13,333 nt of DNA from Kiritimatiellia bacterium (GTDB taxonomy: Bacteria > Verrucomicrobiota > Kiritimatiellia > RFP12 > DVOR01), in contig JAFTHG010000223.1 of assembly GCA_017457555.1 (NCBI GenBank), forward strand, positions 1-13,333, in the 5' to 3' direction. The translations under genes and the position numbers were made by a program. The notes under the pieces were generated by a model. The model searched no databases, was not told the DNA's origin, and saw only the letters and a list, made by a program, of their open reading frames with translations. Positions 6,444 to 13,333 of the stretch are shown in pieces. How positions within the stretch are numbered: the first letter of the stretch is position 1; each line of letters starts with the position of its first letter.

Positions 6444-9098
6444 GTGTCCATCTACCAACATTTCTCCTTTCTTCGTCCTCTCCGAGACACTTTAATTTAT
6501 GGTCTTGTGGCAGGATGCTCCGTCTTAACAGCCCTACTCCATGCAGAAACCATCGAAGTGTCGTTCATGGGTGGGTTTGACCCGGATCAACCTGAAAGTG
6601 CTGTTACGCGACAAATCTTGGCACTTTCCGCTGAACATCCCGAATTACGTCCTGTCAAGTGGGGCGGCTTATGGCTTCCGGGAGCTGGTGGACGCTCCCC
6701 TCTTCTTTTGGCAATGGCCGGCGGTAATGCGCCTGACATTTATCAATGTTGGTTTCATATTATCCAAAATGATATTACCAATGGCTTCCTGATGCCATTG
6801 GATCAATGGCTGGGTGCCAATGGAGATGCGTGGAAAGGGTGGCAGGACATTCCTGAATTGTGGCATCAGGTCGCTACTGCCAACGGTCATTTGTATGGAC
6901 TTCCGGCAGCCTCAGTCGCCTATTACGGCATTATCTACCGTAAGGATTTAGTGCGGGAAGCAGGGCTTGATCCAGAGGTGACGCCACGAACTTGGTCCGA
7001 ATTCCTGACGTGGTGCCGCCATTTGACACATTCAAAGACATCTTCAGGCGTACGTCTGGGGCAACGCGCCTTTGGTGTTTGTGAGGCTCCATGGAACTGG
7101 TTACCATGGATGCAAAGTGCCGGAGGCTCGCCCATAACGCAATCACGTGAGTCACGGTTACTTGGGCTCCCCTTTACTTTTCCGATGGAAGCCATCACAT
7201 GTATTACGCCGGATGGTGAAGATCTCTCTGATGTACCACCGCAATGGCGCGCCAATTTCGACTCTCGAGAAGCCTTTCTTGCCGCTCATTTTCTCCAACA
7301 ACTCATCTGGGAGCCATGGATTCGCGATCCACAAGATGGCACCCCTATCTCACTTTCGCCAACCGATCGAGCCCGTGGCACCTGTATACTTAATGGCCGC
7401 GAGATTCGTTTTACCGAGGCGGACATCACAGAAGGGGTTGTCCGAAAATTACCCCTGAACAATGATCCGGAACTCTTCATCCGTGGTGAAATTGTGGCAA
7501 TGTTTGCCGGAACGGAAGCCTTGGAACGCATTACAGGCACGGGTGGTTTGGATCCGGATTTGATTGGAATGATGCCCTTTCCCTCCCACACACCAGATCT
7601 TCCTCGAGTCTTTCAAGCGCACCGTCACTTCTGGGGCATCTCAGAAGGCGTTGCACGTCGCCCACGTGCAGAACAGGATCTTGTGTTCTCCTGTTTAGAA
7701 CGCTTAACCTCTCCTACTCTGAATGATGCGCGCATTCGGGAACAGGTTCTTGAGGGCAATGCGCGCTGGTGCCACCCGGCAGATTTAAAACGTCTGGGGT
7801 TGGAAGCCTATTTAGATGAAATTCCTCCTGCAATCCGCCAGCTCTACGAAGCACTTGATCGCGGCGAGATTGTTGCCCGGACCGAACCCTTTGTCGGCTT
7901 TTGGCAAGGGGTCAGCGACCTCATTCAACGGCGCTTACTCGGCATTCTGCTATCAGAAGCCGGACGCAATTTTGACGTTGAAGCGGCTTTACGTCGTATC
8001 AATGAGGATGCGAACCGTGGCTTAATGTTTCGCGTCGCAGATGAAGAAATTGCTAAAGGTCGCCCGGTTGCGTGGGGGATTACGATACTGCTTATTTTGG
8101 GATTGCTCTCGCTGTTATTGCGAGTGAGTTGGAAACATTGGAATTGTCGCGCCACCGAACGCCCCCAGATGCCTGAAACAACCGCCAGACCTCCCCTGAA
8201 AGGTTGGGCGGCATGGCGAGCCTCTCCCGTAAAGATTGCGTGTTTGATGTTAGCTCCTGCATTGATCAGTATTACGGTATGGAGTTACTATCCCTTGATT
8301 CGAGGCGTCTTAATGGCTTTTCGTGACTATCACATCGTTGGCGAAAGTCCATGGGTAGGCTTTGACAATTTTATCCTGGTAGCGACCGATTGGGGCTTTT
8401 GGTGCAGTGCTGGCCGCACGCTTAAATATGTCTTTCTGACGCTTGCTTTAGGCTTCTTTACGCCTGTAATCTTAGCGATTCTGCTGTCGGAGATTCCGCG
8501 TGGCAAGGTCTTCTTCCGCACACTCTACTTTTTGCCACACCTCACCTCCACGCTGGTGATTACCCTCTTGTGGCAATTAATGTACGACCCTACCGAAAAA
8601 GGTATGCTCAACCAATTACTCGCGCTTTTCGGTCTTCCGTATCAAACCTGGCTGCAAGACCCTGCGTGGGCAATGGTCTGTTGCGTCTTGCCGGGTGTCT
8701 GGGCTGGTGCCGGTATGGCGTCCTTAATCTATATTGCCGCACTCCAAGCGTTACCCGCTGATTATACCGAAGCGGCAGCCATTGATGGTGCGGGGTATTG
8801 GGGACGCTTCCGCCACGTTATATTGCCACAGATTTTACCCTTAATGGTCATCAACTTTGTTGGAGCGTTTATCGCAGCCTTCCAAAGTATCGGCAGTATC
8901 TTCCTACTCACCTTTGGCGGTCCCGGTGACGCTACGGACGTCTTGTCTTTGGCCATCTGGAAAGAAGCCTACAATAATCTACGTATGGGATCAGCCACTG
9001 CAATGGCATGGTTCCTCGGCACAGCACTCGTAGGTTTCACCTATCTTCAATTCCGCATCTTACGCAAAGTCGAGTTTCGACGTGCGGAAGAGAATTAA
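6444..9098 (+). CDS. Fused extracellular sugar-binding protein and MalF-type ABC permease
   Basis: A single chain joins two parts of a carbohydrate ABC importer. A signal peptide or anchor (about 12-34) leads into a family 1 type solute-binding domain (about 36-480). Typical marks there are LLLAMAGGNAPDIYQ (87-101), LYGLPAASVAYYGIIYRKD (150-168) and a C-terminal clamp ending near FWQGVSDLIQRRL. A membrane helix (about 541-559) and a short linker connect to a binding-protein-dependent permease (about 595-884) with several helices and the EAA loop, EAAAIDGAGYWGRFRHVILP (776-795), which docks the ATPase. Unfused counterparts are about 400-450 and 290-300 residues, so both halves are full length and there is no sign of a frameshift. 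The start is GTG without a clear ribosome site; an in-frame stop at 6384-6386 limits alternatives. No second permease or ATPase gene adjoins, so partners must lie elsewhere. The substrate is unknown. Confidence 0.9.
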   Translation: MSIYQHFSFLRPLRDTLIYGLVAGCSVLTALLHAETIEVSFMGGFDPDQPESAVTRQILALSAEHPELRPVKWGGLWLPGAGGRSPLLLAMAGGNAPDIYQCWFHIIQNDITNGFLMPLDQWLGANGDAWKGWQDIPELWHQVATANGHLYGLPAASVAYYGIIYRKDLVREAGLDPEVTPRTWSEFLTWCRHLTHSKTSSGVRLGQRAFGVCEAPWNWLPWMQSAGGSPITQSRESRLLGLPFTFPMEAITCITPDGEDLSDVPPQWRANFDSREAFLAAHFLQQLIWEPWIRDPQDGTPISLSPTDRARGTCILNGREIRFTEADITEGVVRKLPLNNDPELFIRGEIVAMFAGTEALERITGTGGLDPDLIGMMPFPSHTPDLPRVFQAHRHFWGISEGVARRPRAEQDLVFSCLERLTSPTLNDARIREQVLEGNARWCHPADLKRLGLEAYLDEIPPAIRQLYEALDRGEIVARTEPFVGFWQGVSDLIQRRLLGILLSEAGRNFDVEAALRRINEDANRGLMFRVADEEIAKGRPVAWGITILLILGLLSLLLRVSWKHWNCRATERPQMPETTARPPLKGWAAWRASPVKIACLMLAPALISITVWSYYPLIRGVLMAFRDYHIVGESPWVGFDNFILVATDWGFWCSAGRTLKYVFLTLALGFFTPVILAILLSEIPRGKVFFRTLYFLPHLTSTLVITLLWQLMYDPTEKGMLNQLLALFGLPYQTWLQDPAWAMVCCVLPGVWAGAGMASLIYIAALQALPADYTEAAAIDGAGYWGRFRHVILPQILPLMVINFVGAFIAAFQSIGSIFLLTFGGPGDATDVLSLAIWKEAYNNLRMGSATAMAWFLGTALVGFTYLQFRILRKVEFRRAEEN

Positions 9099-9114
9099 GT
9101 ACGCATCACTACTG

Positions 9115-9147
9115 TAAAAAATAAGCGGAAGTCAAAACTTCCGCTTA
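9115..9147 (-). terminator. Rho-independent terminator of the moxR-DUF58-sda operon
   Basis: An 11-bp perfect stem (9122-9132 with 9137-9147, arm TAAGCGGAAGT) closes a CAAA loop. Read on the minus strand it is followed by ATTTTTTA, a good U-tract, 22 bases after the serine dehydratase stop. On the plus strand the 3' flank (ACAGCCG) has no T-run, so it should serve the converging transporter gene poorly. Confidence 0.87.
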
Positions 9148-9168
9148 CAGCCGTACTGTGTGGCGTCT

Positions 9169-9975
9169 TTATTCCTTCGCCAAACCGCCAGTAGACGTTT
9201 CTTTGTACAAACTTGGTAAATCGTGACCGGTTTCCAACATGGTGCGTACCACTTTGTCAAAGGAGATATTGTGCCGCCCGTCAGAAAGACAAGCATACAT
9301 ATTGGCATCCATTGCTCGAGCCGCAGCAAAGGCATTTCGTTCAATGCAAGGAATTTGCACTAAACCGCACACCGGGTCACACGTCAAGCCCAAGTGATGT
9401 TCCAAACCCATCTCTGCGGCATATTCAATTTGATTCGGTGAACCGCCAAAGATTTGATTAACCGCAGCTGCGGCCATCGCACATGCGACACCAATCTCGC
9501 CTTGACAACCCACCTCTGCACCAGAGATTGAAGCATTGTGCTTCACAATCGCCCCGATTAACCCGGCCGTGGCCAATGCACGAATGATACGCTTTTCAGG
9601 CACGTCATGGTGCTTGTAAAGATAATAGAGGACTGCGGGCAAAACACCGGCGCTACCACACGTAGGAGCTGTCACGATCAGACCAGTCCCTGCGGCATTC
9701 TCTTCTGAAACGGCCAAGGCATAGGCAAAGAGGAGCCCACGACCGCGCAATCCCTCACGCATACCGGAGGCTCGTCTGAAATACGCGCTTGCTTTACGTT
9801 GCAAACCAAGTCCGCCCGGAAGGACGCCTTCTGCCTCCAAGCCGCGCTCAACCGCATTCCGCATCACCGTCCACACTTCACGCAGGTGATCAAAAACGGG
9901 TTGCCCCTCGTATTCCAACACATATTCCCAAAAGATACGCCCGGTTTCGCCATACCATTTCAAGATGCCATCCAT
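9169..9975 (-). CDS. sdaAA: L-serine dehydratase, iron-sulfur type, alpha (catalytic) part
   Basis: Catalyses deamination of L-serine to pyruvate and ammonia in the cytoplasm with a [4Fe-4S] cluster. The alpha domain is complete: GVLPGGLGLQRKAS (50-63), SEENAAGTGLIVTAPTCGSAG (90-110), NASISGAEVGCQGEIGVACA (147-166) and CDPVCGLVQIPCIERNA (199-215), ending SLYKETSTGGLAKE. Cys157, Cys199 and Cys210 have the 42- and 11-residue spacing I recall for the cluster ligands of the Legionella enzyme; the C-terminal Cys that completes that site is absent here. ATG 9975 lies 6 bases after the beta stop and in the same frame. No ribosome site is evident before it, so translation would need coupling or readthrough. 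The preceding codons TAG-ACC-ACG fit the connector of single-chain enzymes, so this is probably the second half of an interrupted single-chain sdaA. Confidence 0.9.
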   Translation of the reverse strand: MDGILKWYGETGRIFWEYVLEYEGQPVFDHLREVWTVMRNAVERGLEAEGVLPGGLGLQRKASAYFRRASGMREGLRGRGLLFAYALAVSEENAAGTGLIVTAPTCGSAGVLPAVLYYLYKHHDVPEKRIIRALATAGLIGAIVKHNASISGAEVGCQGEIGVACAMAAAAVNQIFGGSPNQIEYAAEMGLEHHLGLTCDPVCGLVQIPCIERNAFAAARAMDANMYACLSDGRHNISFDKVVRTMLETGHDLPSLYKETSTGGLAKE

Positions 9976-9981
9976 CGTGGT

Positions 9982-9984
9982 CTA
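9982..9984 (-). other. In-frame amber codon inside the serine dehydratase
   Basis: On the minus strand the codons run CCC-TAT-CCT-TAG-ACC-ACG-ATG-GAT with no change of frame between the beta and alpha parts. If TAG were read as an amino acid, one 397-residue chain would result from the start at 10362, close to the roughly 400 residues of single-chain L-serine dehydratases. The eleven other gene ends visible in the window use TAA (7) or TGA (4); none uses TAG. Confidence 0.85.
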
Positions 9985-10362
9985 AGGATAGGGCACCACC
10001 GTCGTACGCGTTTGCCCTTGGCCTTCACTCAAGAAGCCTCCGCCAATACTGTAAACTTCCCAATCGGTGAACGTTGTACCATTTGCCGTGAGACCTTCAA
10101 ACTTCATGCCATTCGGATGAAATTGTAAAAAGGTATTCGGTTCCCAAAGAATTTCTGTACGCTCGGCACCAAGCACATCCAAAATAGCCTTATCAGTCAA
10201 GTGACCTTTACCTGTTGCCGCAAGCGAACCATAGAGTGTTACACGAAACTTTGCAGCCTGTGGTGCTTTCGTCAAGAACGTTTGTGCGGCACGCCGAGGG
10301 CCCATGGTATGTGAACTCGATGGTCCAACGCCAATCTTAAAGATGTCTTTTACTGAGTCCAT
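9982..10362 (-). CDS. sdaAB: L-serine dehydratase, beta part
   Basis: This 126-residue N-terminal part carries the marks of the beta domain: IGVGPSSSHTMGPRRAA (10-26), RVTLYGSLAATGKGHLTDKA (40-59), FHPNGMKFEG (81-90) and WEVYSIGGGFLSEG (101-114). I chose ATG 10362 because the protein then starts MDSVKDIFKIG, as single-chain homologues do, and because AGGAGG (10374-10379) lies 11 bases upstream. A start at 10392 would sit inside the DUF58 gene and before that site. The part ends at TAG right after VVPYP, where homologues continue without a break into the alpha domain. It is much shorter than a stand-alone SdaAB subunit (about 220 residues, with a C-terminal ACT domain), which argues that this was a single-chain gene. 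It follows the DUF58 stop by 5 bases. Confidence 0.87.
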   Translation of the reverse strand: MDSVKDIFKIGVGPSSSHTMGPRRAAQTFLTKAPQAAKFRVTLYGSLAATGKGHLTDKAILDVLGAERTEILWEPNTFLQFHPNGMKFEGLTANGTTFTDWEVYSIGGGFLSEGQGQTRTTVVPYP

Positions 10363-10367
10363 AGCGC

Positions 10368-11252
10368 TTAATGCCTCCTGAGTGCTCGACAACGGAAAAG
10401 ATCTCGCACCGCATCAATGTAGGGTTGATCCGTATCAATATCCAACAAATCAATACCAGCACGCAAAAAAAGACGTGACTCACGCTGCCGATTTGCCTCT
10501 GCTTCAGCGGCAAATCGTTGGCGAATGAGCGGAGATGACGTATCCACTAAGAGCGTTTGATTACTTTCCGGATCCAATAATTCAACAATGCCGACATTGG
10601 GTAATTCCCGTTCGGCTGGGTCCGTGATTCGACAGGCAATGACATCGTGCCTGCGAGCAAAAGCTGTCAAATCCTTCTCATAATCCGAATCTTGGAAGTC
10701 CGAAACGAGAAATACCACCGCTTTACGACGCTGTGTCGCCGAAACGAAACGCAGGGCCTCACGGATATCCGTCCCCTCCCGCGTTTCTTCTGCCGCCAGC
10801 ACCTCACGCACCAGTCGCTGAACCGCTGTCTGTCCCTTACGTGGTGGGATGGATTGGATTACCCGATTGGAAAAGAGCACTAACCCGACTTTGTCGTTGT
10901 TCGCCATTGCCGTCATCGCGAGCAAGGCCGTCAATTCTGCAGCACGCATCGCTTTGGAGCGTCCATTCGTGCCAAAGCTTTGACTTCCAGAAACGTCAAC
11001 CATAAAGAGAACCGTCAATTCACGCTCTTCACTAAAGCGTTTAATATAAGGTTCACCTGTTCGTGCTGTGACATTCCAGTCAATTGTACGCACATCATCA
11101 CCGGGTTGATAAGGACGAGCTTCATCAAACTCAATCCCCTGCCCCTTAAACACAGAATGGTAATCACCGCTCAAACGCTCATCTAACAGCCGGCGCGTGA
11201 GAATGCGAATCCGTTTTACTTCCCGGATAAGCTCTTCTGTATTGATTTCCAT
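10368..11252 (-). CDS. DUF58 protein with von Willebrand A-like domain, partner of MoxR
   Basis: DUF58 proteins are usual neighbours of MoxR ATPases and are thought to be adaptor or substrate-binding partners in assembling metal- or envelope-related complexes; the exact client is unknown. The family signature is complete: GQGIEFDEARPYQPGDD (37-53), then VRTIDWNVTAR (54-64) and the IKRFSEERE stretch (70-78). The von Willebrand A-like domain begins at about residue 80 with a metal site, Asp86, Ser88 and Ser90 (DVSGS), plus Thr161 and Asp185 in fitting positions. At 294 residues it has the short soluble form, with no membrane helices. It begins 31 bases after the moxR stop with no clear ribosome site, and ends 5 bases before the serine dehydratase start. 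The larger BatA-type and transglutaminase genes often found in such loci are absent. Confidence 0.92.
   Translation of the reverse strand: MEINTEELIREVKRIRILTRRLLDERLSGDYHSVFKGQGIEFDEARPYQPGDDVRTIDWNVTARTGEPYIKRFSEERELTVLFMVDVSGSQSFGTNGRSKAMRAAELTALLAMTAMANNDKVGLVLFSNRVIQSIPPRKGQTAVQRLVREVLAAEETREGTDIREALRFVSATQRRKAVVFLVSDFQDSDYEKDLTAFARRHDVIACRITDPAERELPNVGIVELLDPESNQTLLVDTSSPLIRQRFAAEAEANRQRESRLFLRAGIDLLDIDTDQPYIDAVRDLFRCRALRRH
10374..10379 (-). promoter_or_regulatory. Ribosome binding site deciding the sda start
   Basis: A perfect AGGAGG on the minus strand lies within the last codons of the DUF58 gene and 11 bases before ATG 10362. It favours that start over the in-frame ATG at 10392 and suggests coupled translation. 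Confidence 0.75.
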
Positions 11253-11283
11253 AGTGCAGTAAGCCTATGATAAGAACATCGGA

Positions 11284-12267
11284 TTAGGGTACTGGCACTT
11301 CTGCAAGCAGATGATCAATAATCTTATCCGATGTCCAGTTTTCAGCCTCAGCCTCATATGTCAACAACAAACGATGGCGCAAGACATCATGTGCCACATC
11401 TTTCACATCTTGTGGTACCGCATACGAACGTCCACGCAAAAGTGCCATTGCGCGCGTCGCTAATTTCAGACAAATCGAGGCGCGTGGCGAGGCACCCAAT
11501 TGGATTGTGCCCTCCAAATCCGCCAATCCCTTAAAGGATGCCGGATCACGTGTCGCAAAGACAAGGTCAAGAATATAATCATCTACTTTGCTATCACAGT
11601 GCACATCCGCTGCAGCCTGACGCAACACTTGAATATCTTCTGCTGTGACACAACATTGTGGCATCGGTGCAGTTAAAGATGTTGGGCGCGTATTCCCATT
11701 CATAATGCGCCGCTCATCTTCACGGCTGGGATGGGTTACTACACATTTGAGCATAAAGCGGTCTGTTTGTGCCTCTGGCAAGGGATATGTCCCTTCCTGT
11801 TCAATGGGGTTCTGCGTTGCCATTACTAAGAAGGGATCGGGCAGTGCATAAGTCGTATCGCCCAAGGTGACCTGACGCTCCTGCATTGCTTCCAAAAGTG
11901 CCGATTGCACTTTGGCGGGAGCACGGTTGATTTCGTCAGCAATCAAGAGATGCGTGAAAACTGGCCCTTTACGCGGCGTGAAGGTGCCTTCTTTATGGTT
12001 ATAGGTCAAACCACCTGTCACGTCCGCCGGCAAAAGATCCGGAGTAAACGAAATGCGCCGAGTTTCCAATCCAAGTGCAGCAGCAAGCGCTCGGACGGCA
12101 GTAGTCTTTGCTAGACCAGGCACGCCTTCCAGAAGAATATGCCCACCCGTCATTAAAGCAATAAGCAAACAATCTAAAAGATGTTCCTGACCGACCAATA
12201 TTTTATTGACTTCAGTACGAATCGCAGTTAAAGCCTGTGTACAACGAAACGTGTTATCAGAATGCAT
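11284..12267 (-). CDS. MoxR-family AAA+ ATPase
   Basis: MoxR ATPases act as chaperone-like motors, generally with a DUF58/VWA partner such as the one encoded next. With the start chosen here (327 residues), Walker A is GVPGLAKT (48-55), Walker B LLIADE (107-112), sensor 1 ATQNP (150-154), the arginine-finger region EAQTDRF (165-171) and sensor 2 GASPRA (258-263). This is a full set, so it should be active. Length is typical. I set the start at ATG 12267 rather than the in-frame ATG at 12327, because a sigma-70-type promoter (12308-12336) would begin transcription near 12301, and because AAAGGA (12278-12283) lies 10 bases before ATG 12267. Homologues also begin shortly before the helix preceding KILVGQE. 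It is the first gene of a three-gene unit. Confidence 0.94.
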   Translation of the reverse strand: MHSDNTFRCTQALTAIRTEVNKILVGQEHLLDCLLIALMTGGHILLEGVPGLAKTTAVRALAAALGLETRRISFTPDLLPADVTGGLTYNHKEGTFTPRKGPVFTHLLIADEINRAPAKVQSALLEAMQERQVTLGDTTYALPDPFLVMATQNPIEQEGTYPLPEAQTDRFMLKCVVTHPSREDERRIMNGNTRPTSLTAPMPQCCVTAEDIQVLRQAAADVHCDSKVDDYILDLVFATRDPASFKGLADLEGTIQLGASPRASICLKLATRAMALLRGRSYAVPQDVKDVAHDVLRHRLLLTYEAEAENWTSDKIIDHLLAEVPVP

Positions 12268-12307
12268 AGAAAGAAAGTCCTTTCCGGTGTAAACCGTTTT
12301 GTCTACT

Positions 12308-12336
12308 ATTATATCGCATCTCCCCACCTGTCACAA
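12308..12336 (-). promoter_or_regulatory. Sigma-70-type promoter of the moxR-DUF58-sda operon
   Basis: On the minus strand, TTGTGA (12331-12336) and a perfect TATAAT (12308-12313) are separated by exactly 17 bases. Transcription would start near 12301, giving a leader of about 34 bases before ATG 12267. It is the best promoter match in the window. Confidence 0.78.
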
Positions 12337-12365
12337 GTGCACTTTCATACGATTTCGTGAATACG

Positions 12366-12397
12366 TTATTCCGGTGCTCCAAAGCGCAACCGAATAA
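12366..12397. other. Imperfect inverted repeat upstream of the moxR promoter
   Basis: Arms TTATTC-GGT-GC and GC-ACC-GAATAA can pair over 11 bp with one bulged base on each side and an 8-base loop (12378-12385). It lies 30 bases upstream of the -35 box. No T-run follows on the minus strand, so it is a poor terminator for the gene upstream. It could be an operator or chance. Confidence 0.25.
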
Positions 12398-12470
12398 GAC
12401 CCAAATTCACTTGATTAAACCACCTAACAGCGTATGCCCCGAGTGTTACTTGGCGAACACCAGATAAACA

Positions 12471-13333
12471 TTAGGGATGCAAAATTTGCTGTAAGGCTCG
12501 TTGATGCGCTGTTGAAAAGGTTTCGTGAGAGAAGAGGCACACGCCTTCTGGATTATGTTGTAAGAGCTCTCGTATGACGGACACCAGTGTTTCCGGAGGT
12601 AAATCAGGCAAGTGTAAGCCCGGATAGATGGGATAAGTCCCAACGATCCGACGACGTGCCTCTTGTGTTCGGGCGATAATCCACGCGGGGTCTTCACCAT
12701 AGAAACTGGCATAAACCATCGGGAATGCAAAGTCTAAATTAAAGCGGCTCCAATCTTGATAGACCATATCTGCCGCCATATCAGGTGTGGGAAAAACTGC
12801 CGCTCCACATTGTTTACCCGATTGACGAACGGTATCAGCCAGTAAATTCGCCACAGTAGCGACTTGGTTTAGACGAAACGCCTTCCACGCAGGATCTGTC
12901 GCCTGCGGTTGACGACCAAAGGATGATACGCACATTTCACAATAACAGAAATCATACGCCGGCAAAATCTGACTCATATCCAAGCCATAGGTTTTCCAAA
13001 GTGCTTTTGGGAGGATGACATCAGGCAAGCGAATGTAATCCAACTGTACCGCGTCAATGGTAGGGATTGCGGCAATTTGTGCAACTTGTTCCATCAAATA
13101 GGTGCGCACATCTGGATGTGATGGGCAGAGAAATTGATAATACGGTACAAAGGGACGCTCTTCTTTTTTGTGGCAACGCTTTCCCTCATGGCTCACCGCA
13201 TACCAGAGCGGATGTTGCAAAGCGACCGCATCTTCAGGACGATTGAGCGACCAGAACCACGCCACCGTCTTTAAGCCAAGCGTCTTTCCCCATGCAGAGA
13301 TTTTGGCGATGGCATCCGGTTGACCATCAATAA
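12471..13333 (-). CDS. Glycoside-hydrolase-like TIM-barrel protein (5' end outside the window)
   Basis: Probably a carbohydrate-active protein of the GHL10/GHL13-like (DUF187/DUF4015) TIM-barrel type. The frame is open through the right edge: before the GTG at 13263-13265 it encodes GQPDAIAKISAWGKTLGLKT, which runs smoothly into VAWFWSLNRP, so that GTG is internal. About 286 residues are visible. The clearest mark is the strand IDAVQLDYIRLPD, where the Asp in LDYIR fits the conserved acidic residue in the barrel. Others are the HPLWYAVSHEG and FLCPSHPDVRTYL segments and a Cys-rich YCEMC loop (CYCEMC within FCYCEMCVSSFG) of the kind seen in some metal-stabilised glycosidases. The late strand LDFAFPMVYASFYGED also fits a barrel edge. 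Substrate and signal peptide cannot be judged. It ends 134 bases before the moxR promoter; I see no clear terminator. Confidence 0.75.
   Translation of the reverse strand, partial: IDGQPDAIAKISAWGKTLGLKTVAWFWSLNRPEDAVALQHPLWYAVSHEGKRCHKKEERPFVPYYQFLCPSHPDVRTYLMEQVAQIAAIPTIDAVQLDYIRLPDVILPKALWKTYGLDMSQILPAYDFCYCEMCVSSFGRQPQATDPAWKAFRLNQVATVANLLADTVRQSGKQCGAAVFPTPDMAADMVYQDWSRFNLDFAFPMVYASFYGEDPAWIIARTQEARRRIVGTYPIYPGLHLPDLPPETLVSVIRELLQHNPEGVCLFSHETFSTAHQRALQQILHP

Noticed and set aside
9799..10128. Plus-strand open frames opposite the serine dehydratase
   Set aside because: They are shadows of a conserved coding sequence on the other strand with no recognisable protein features.
10363..10392. 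Earlier sda start at 10392, overlapping the DUF58 gene by 25 bases
   Set aside because: The perfect AGGAGG lies downstream of it and upstream of ATG 10362, and homologues begin at the MDSVKDI-like sequence.
12268..12327. N-terminal extension of the MoxR protein from an in-frame ATG at 12327
   Set aside because: The extension lies partly over the -10 box of a good promoter, and the ATG would be upstream of the expected transcript start; the downstream ATG at 12267 has its own ribosome site.
13263..13265. GTG as the start of the glycoside-hydrolase-like gene
   Set aside because: The frame is open to the window edge and the upstream residues look like part of the same protein.

Overview
The window looks like a chromosomal piece of a Gram-negative bacterium of roughly balanced base composition. 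An outer-membrane secretin with a type II secretion (T2SS) inner-membrane set means a double-membrane cell. My best guess for the lineage is the PVC group (Lentisphaerota, Kiritimatiellota or Verrucomicrobiota). This rests on a small protein encoded after the secretin that resembles, from memory, a conserved uncharacterised verrucomicrobial family, and on a fused solute-binding/permease protein. No rRNA, tRNA or marker gene is present, so the assignment is an inference.

Layout. Positions 1-57 hold the last codons of an unidentified gene. Positions 148-6354 are a compact plus-strand T2SS operon: gspK (minor pseudopilin), gspL-like, gspM-like, gspD (secretin with an unusual charged C-terminal tail) and a 155-residue protein of unknown function. 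Several junctions overlap by ATGA, and the operon ends at a hairpin-T terminator (6370-6407). Next is a solitary plus-strand gene (6444-9098) for a secreted sugar-binding domain fused to a MalF-type ABC permease. No second permease or ATPase gene adjoins it within the window.

The rest is on the minus strand. A well-formed sigma-70-type promoter (12308-12336) precedes a MoxR AAA+ ATPase gene, a DUF58 (von Willebrand A-like) gene and an iron-sulfur L-serine dehydratase, ending at a hairpin-T terminator (9115-9147). The serine dehydratase is broken into beta and alpha parts by one in-frame TAG, although the reading frame and alignment continue straight through it. TAG is not the stop codon of any other gene here. 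Upstream, at the right edge, is the 3' part of a TIM-barrel glycoside-hydrolase-like gene whose 5' end lies outside the window.

How the parts work together: GspK, L, M and D are consistent subunits of one export machine, with pseudopilus tip, inner-membrane platform and outer-membrane pore. The GspE, F, G, H, I and J genes are not visible and would be expected upstream or elsewhere. The sugar transporter fusion and the glycosidase-like protein suggest carbohydrate use, but nothing visible links them to the secretion operon. No CRISPR array, insertion sequence, phage gene or RNA gene was found. The most notable points are the amber-interrupted serine dehydratase, the unknown protein coupled to the secretin, and the orphan binding-protein/permease fusion.
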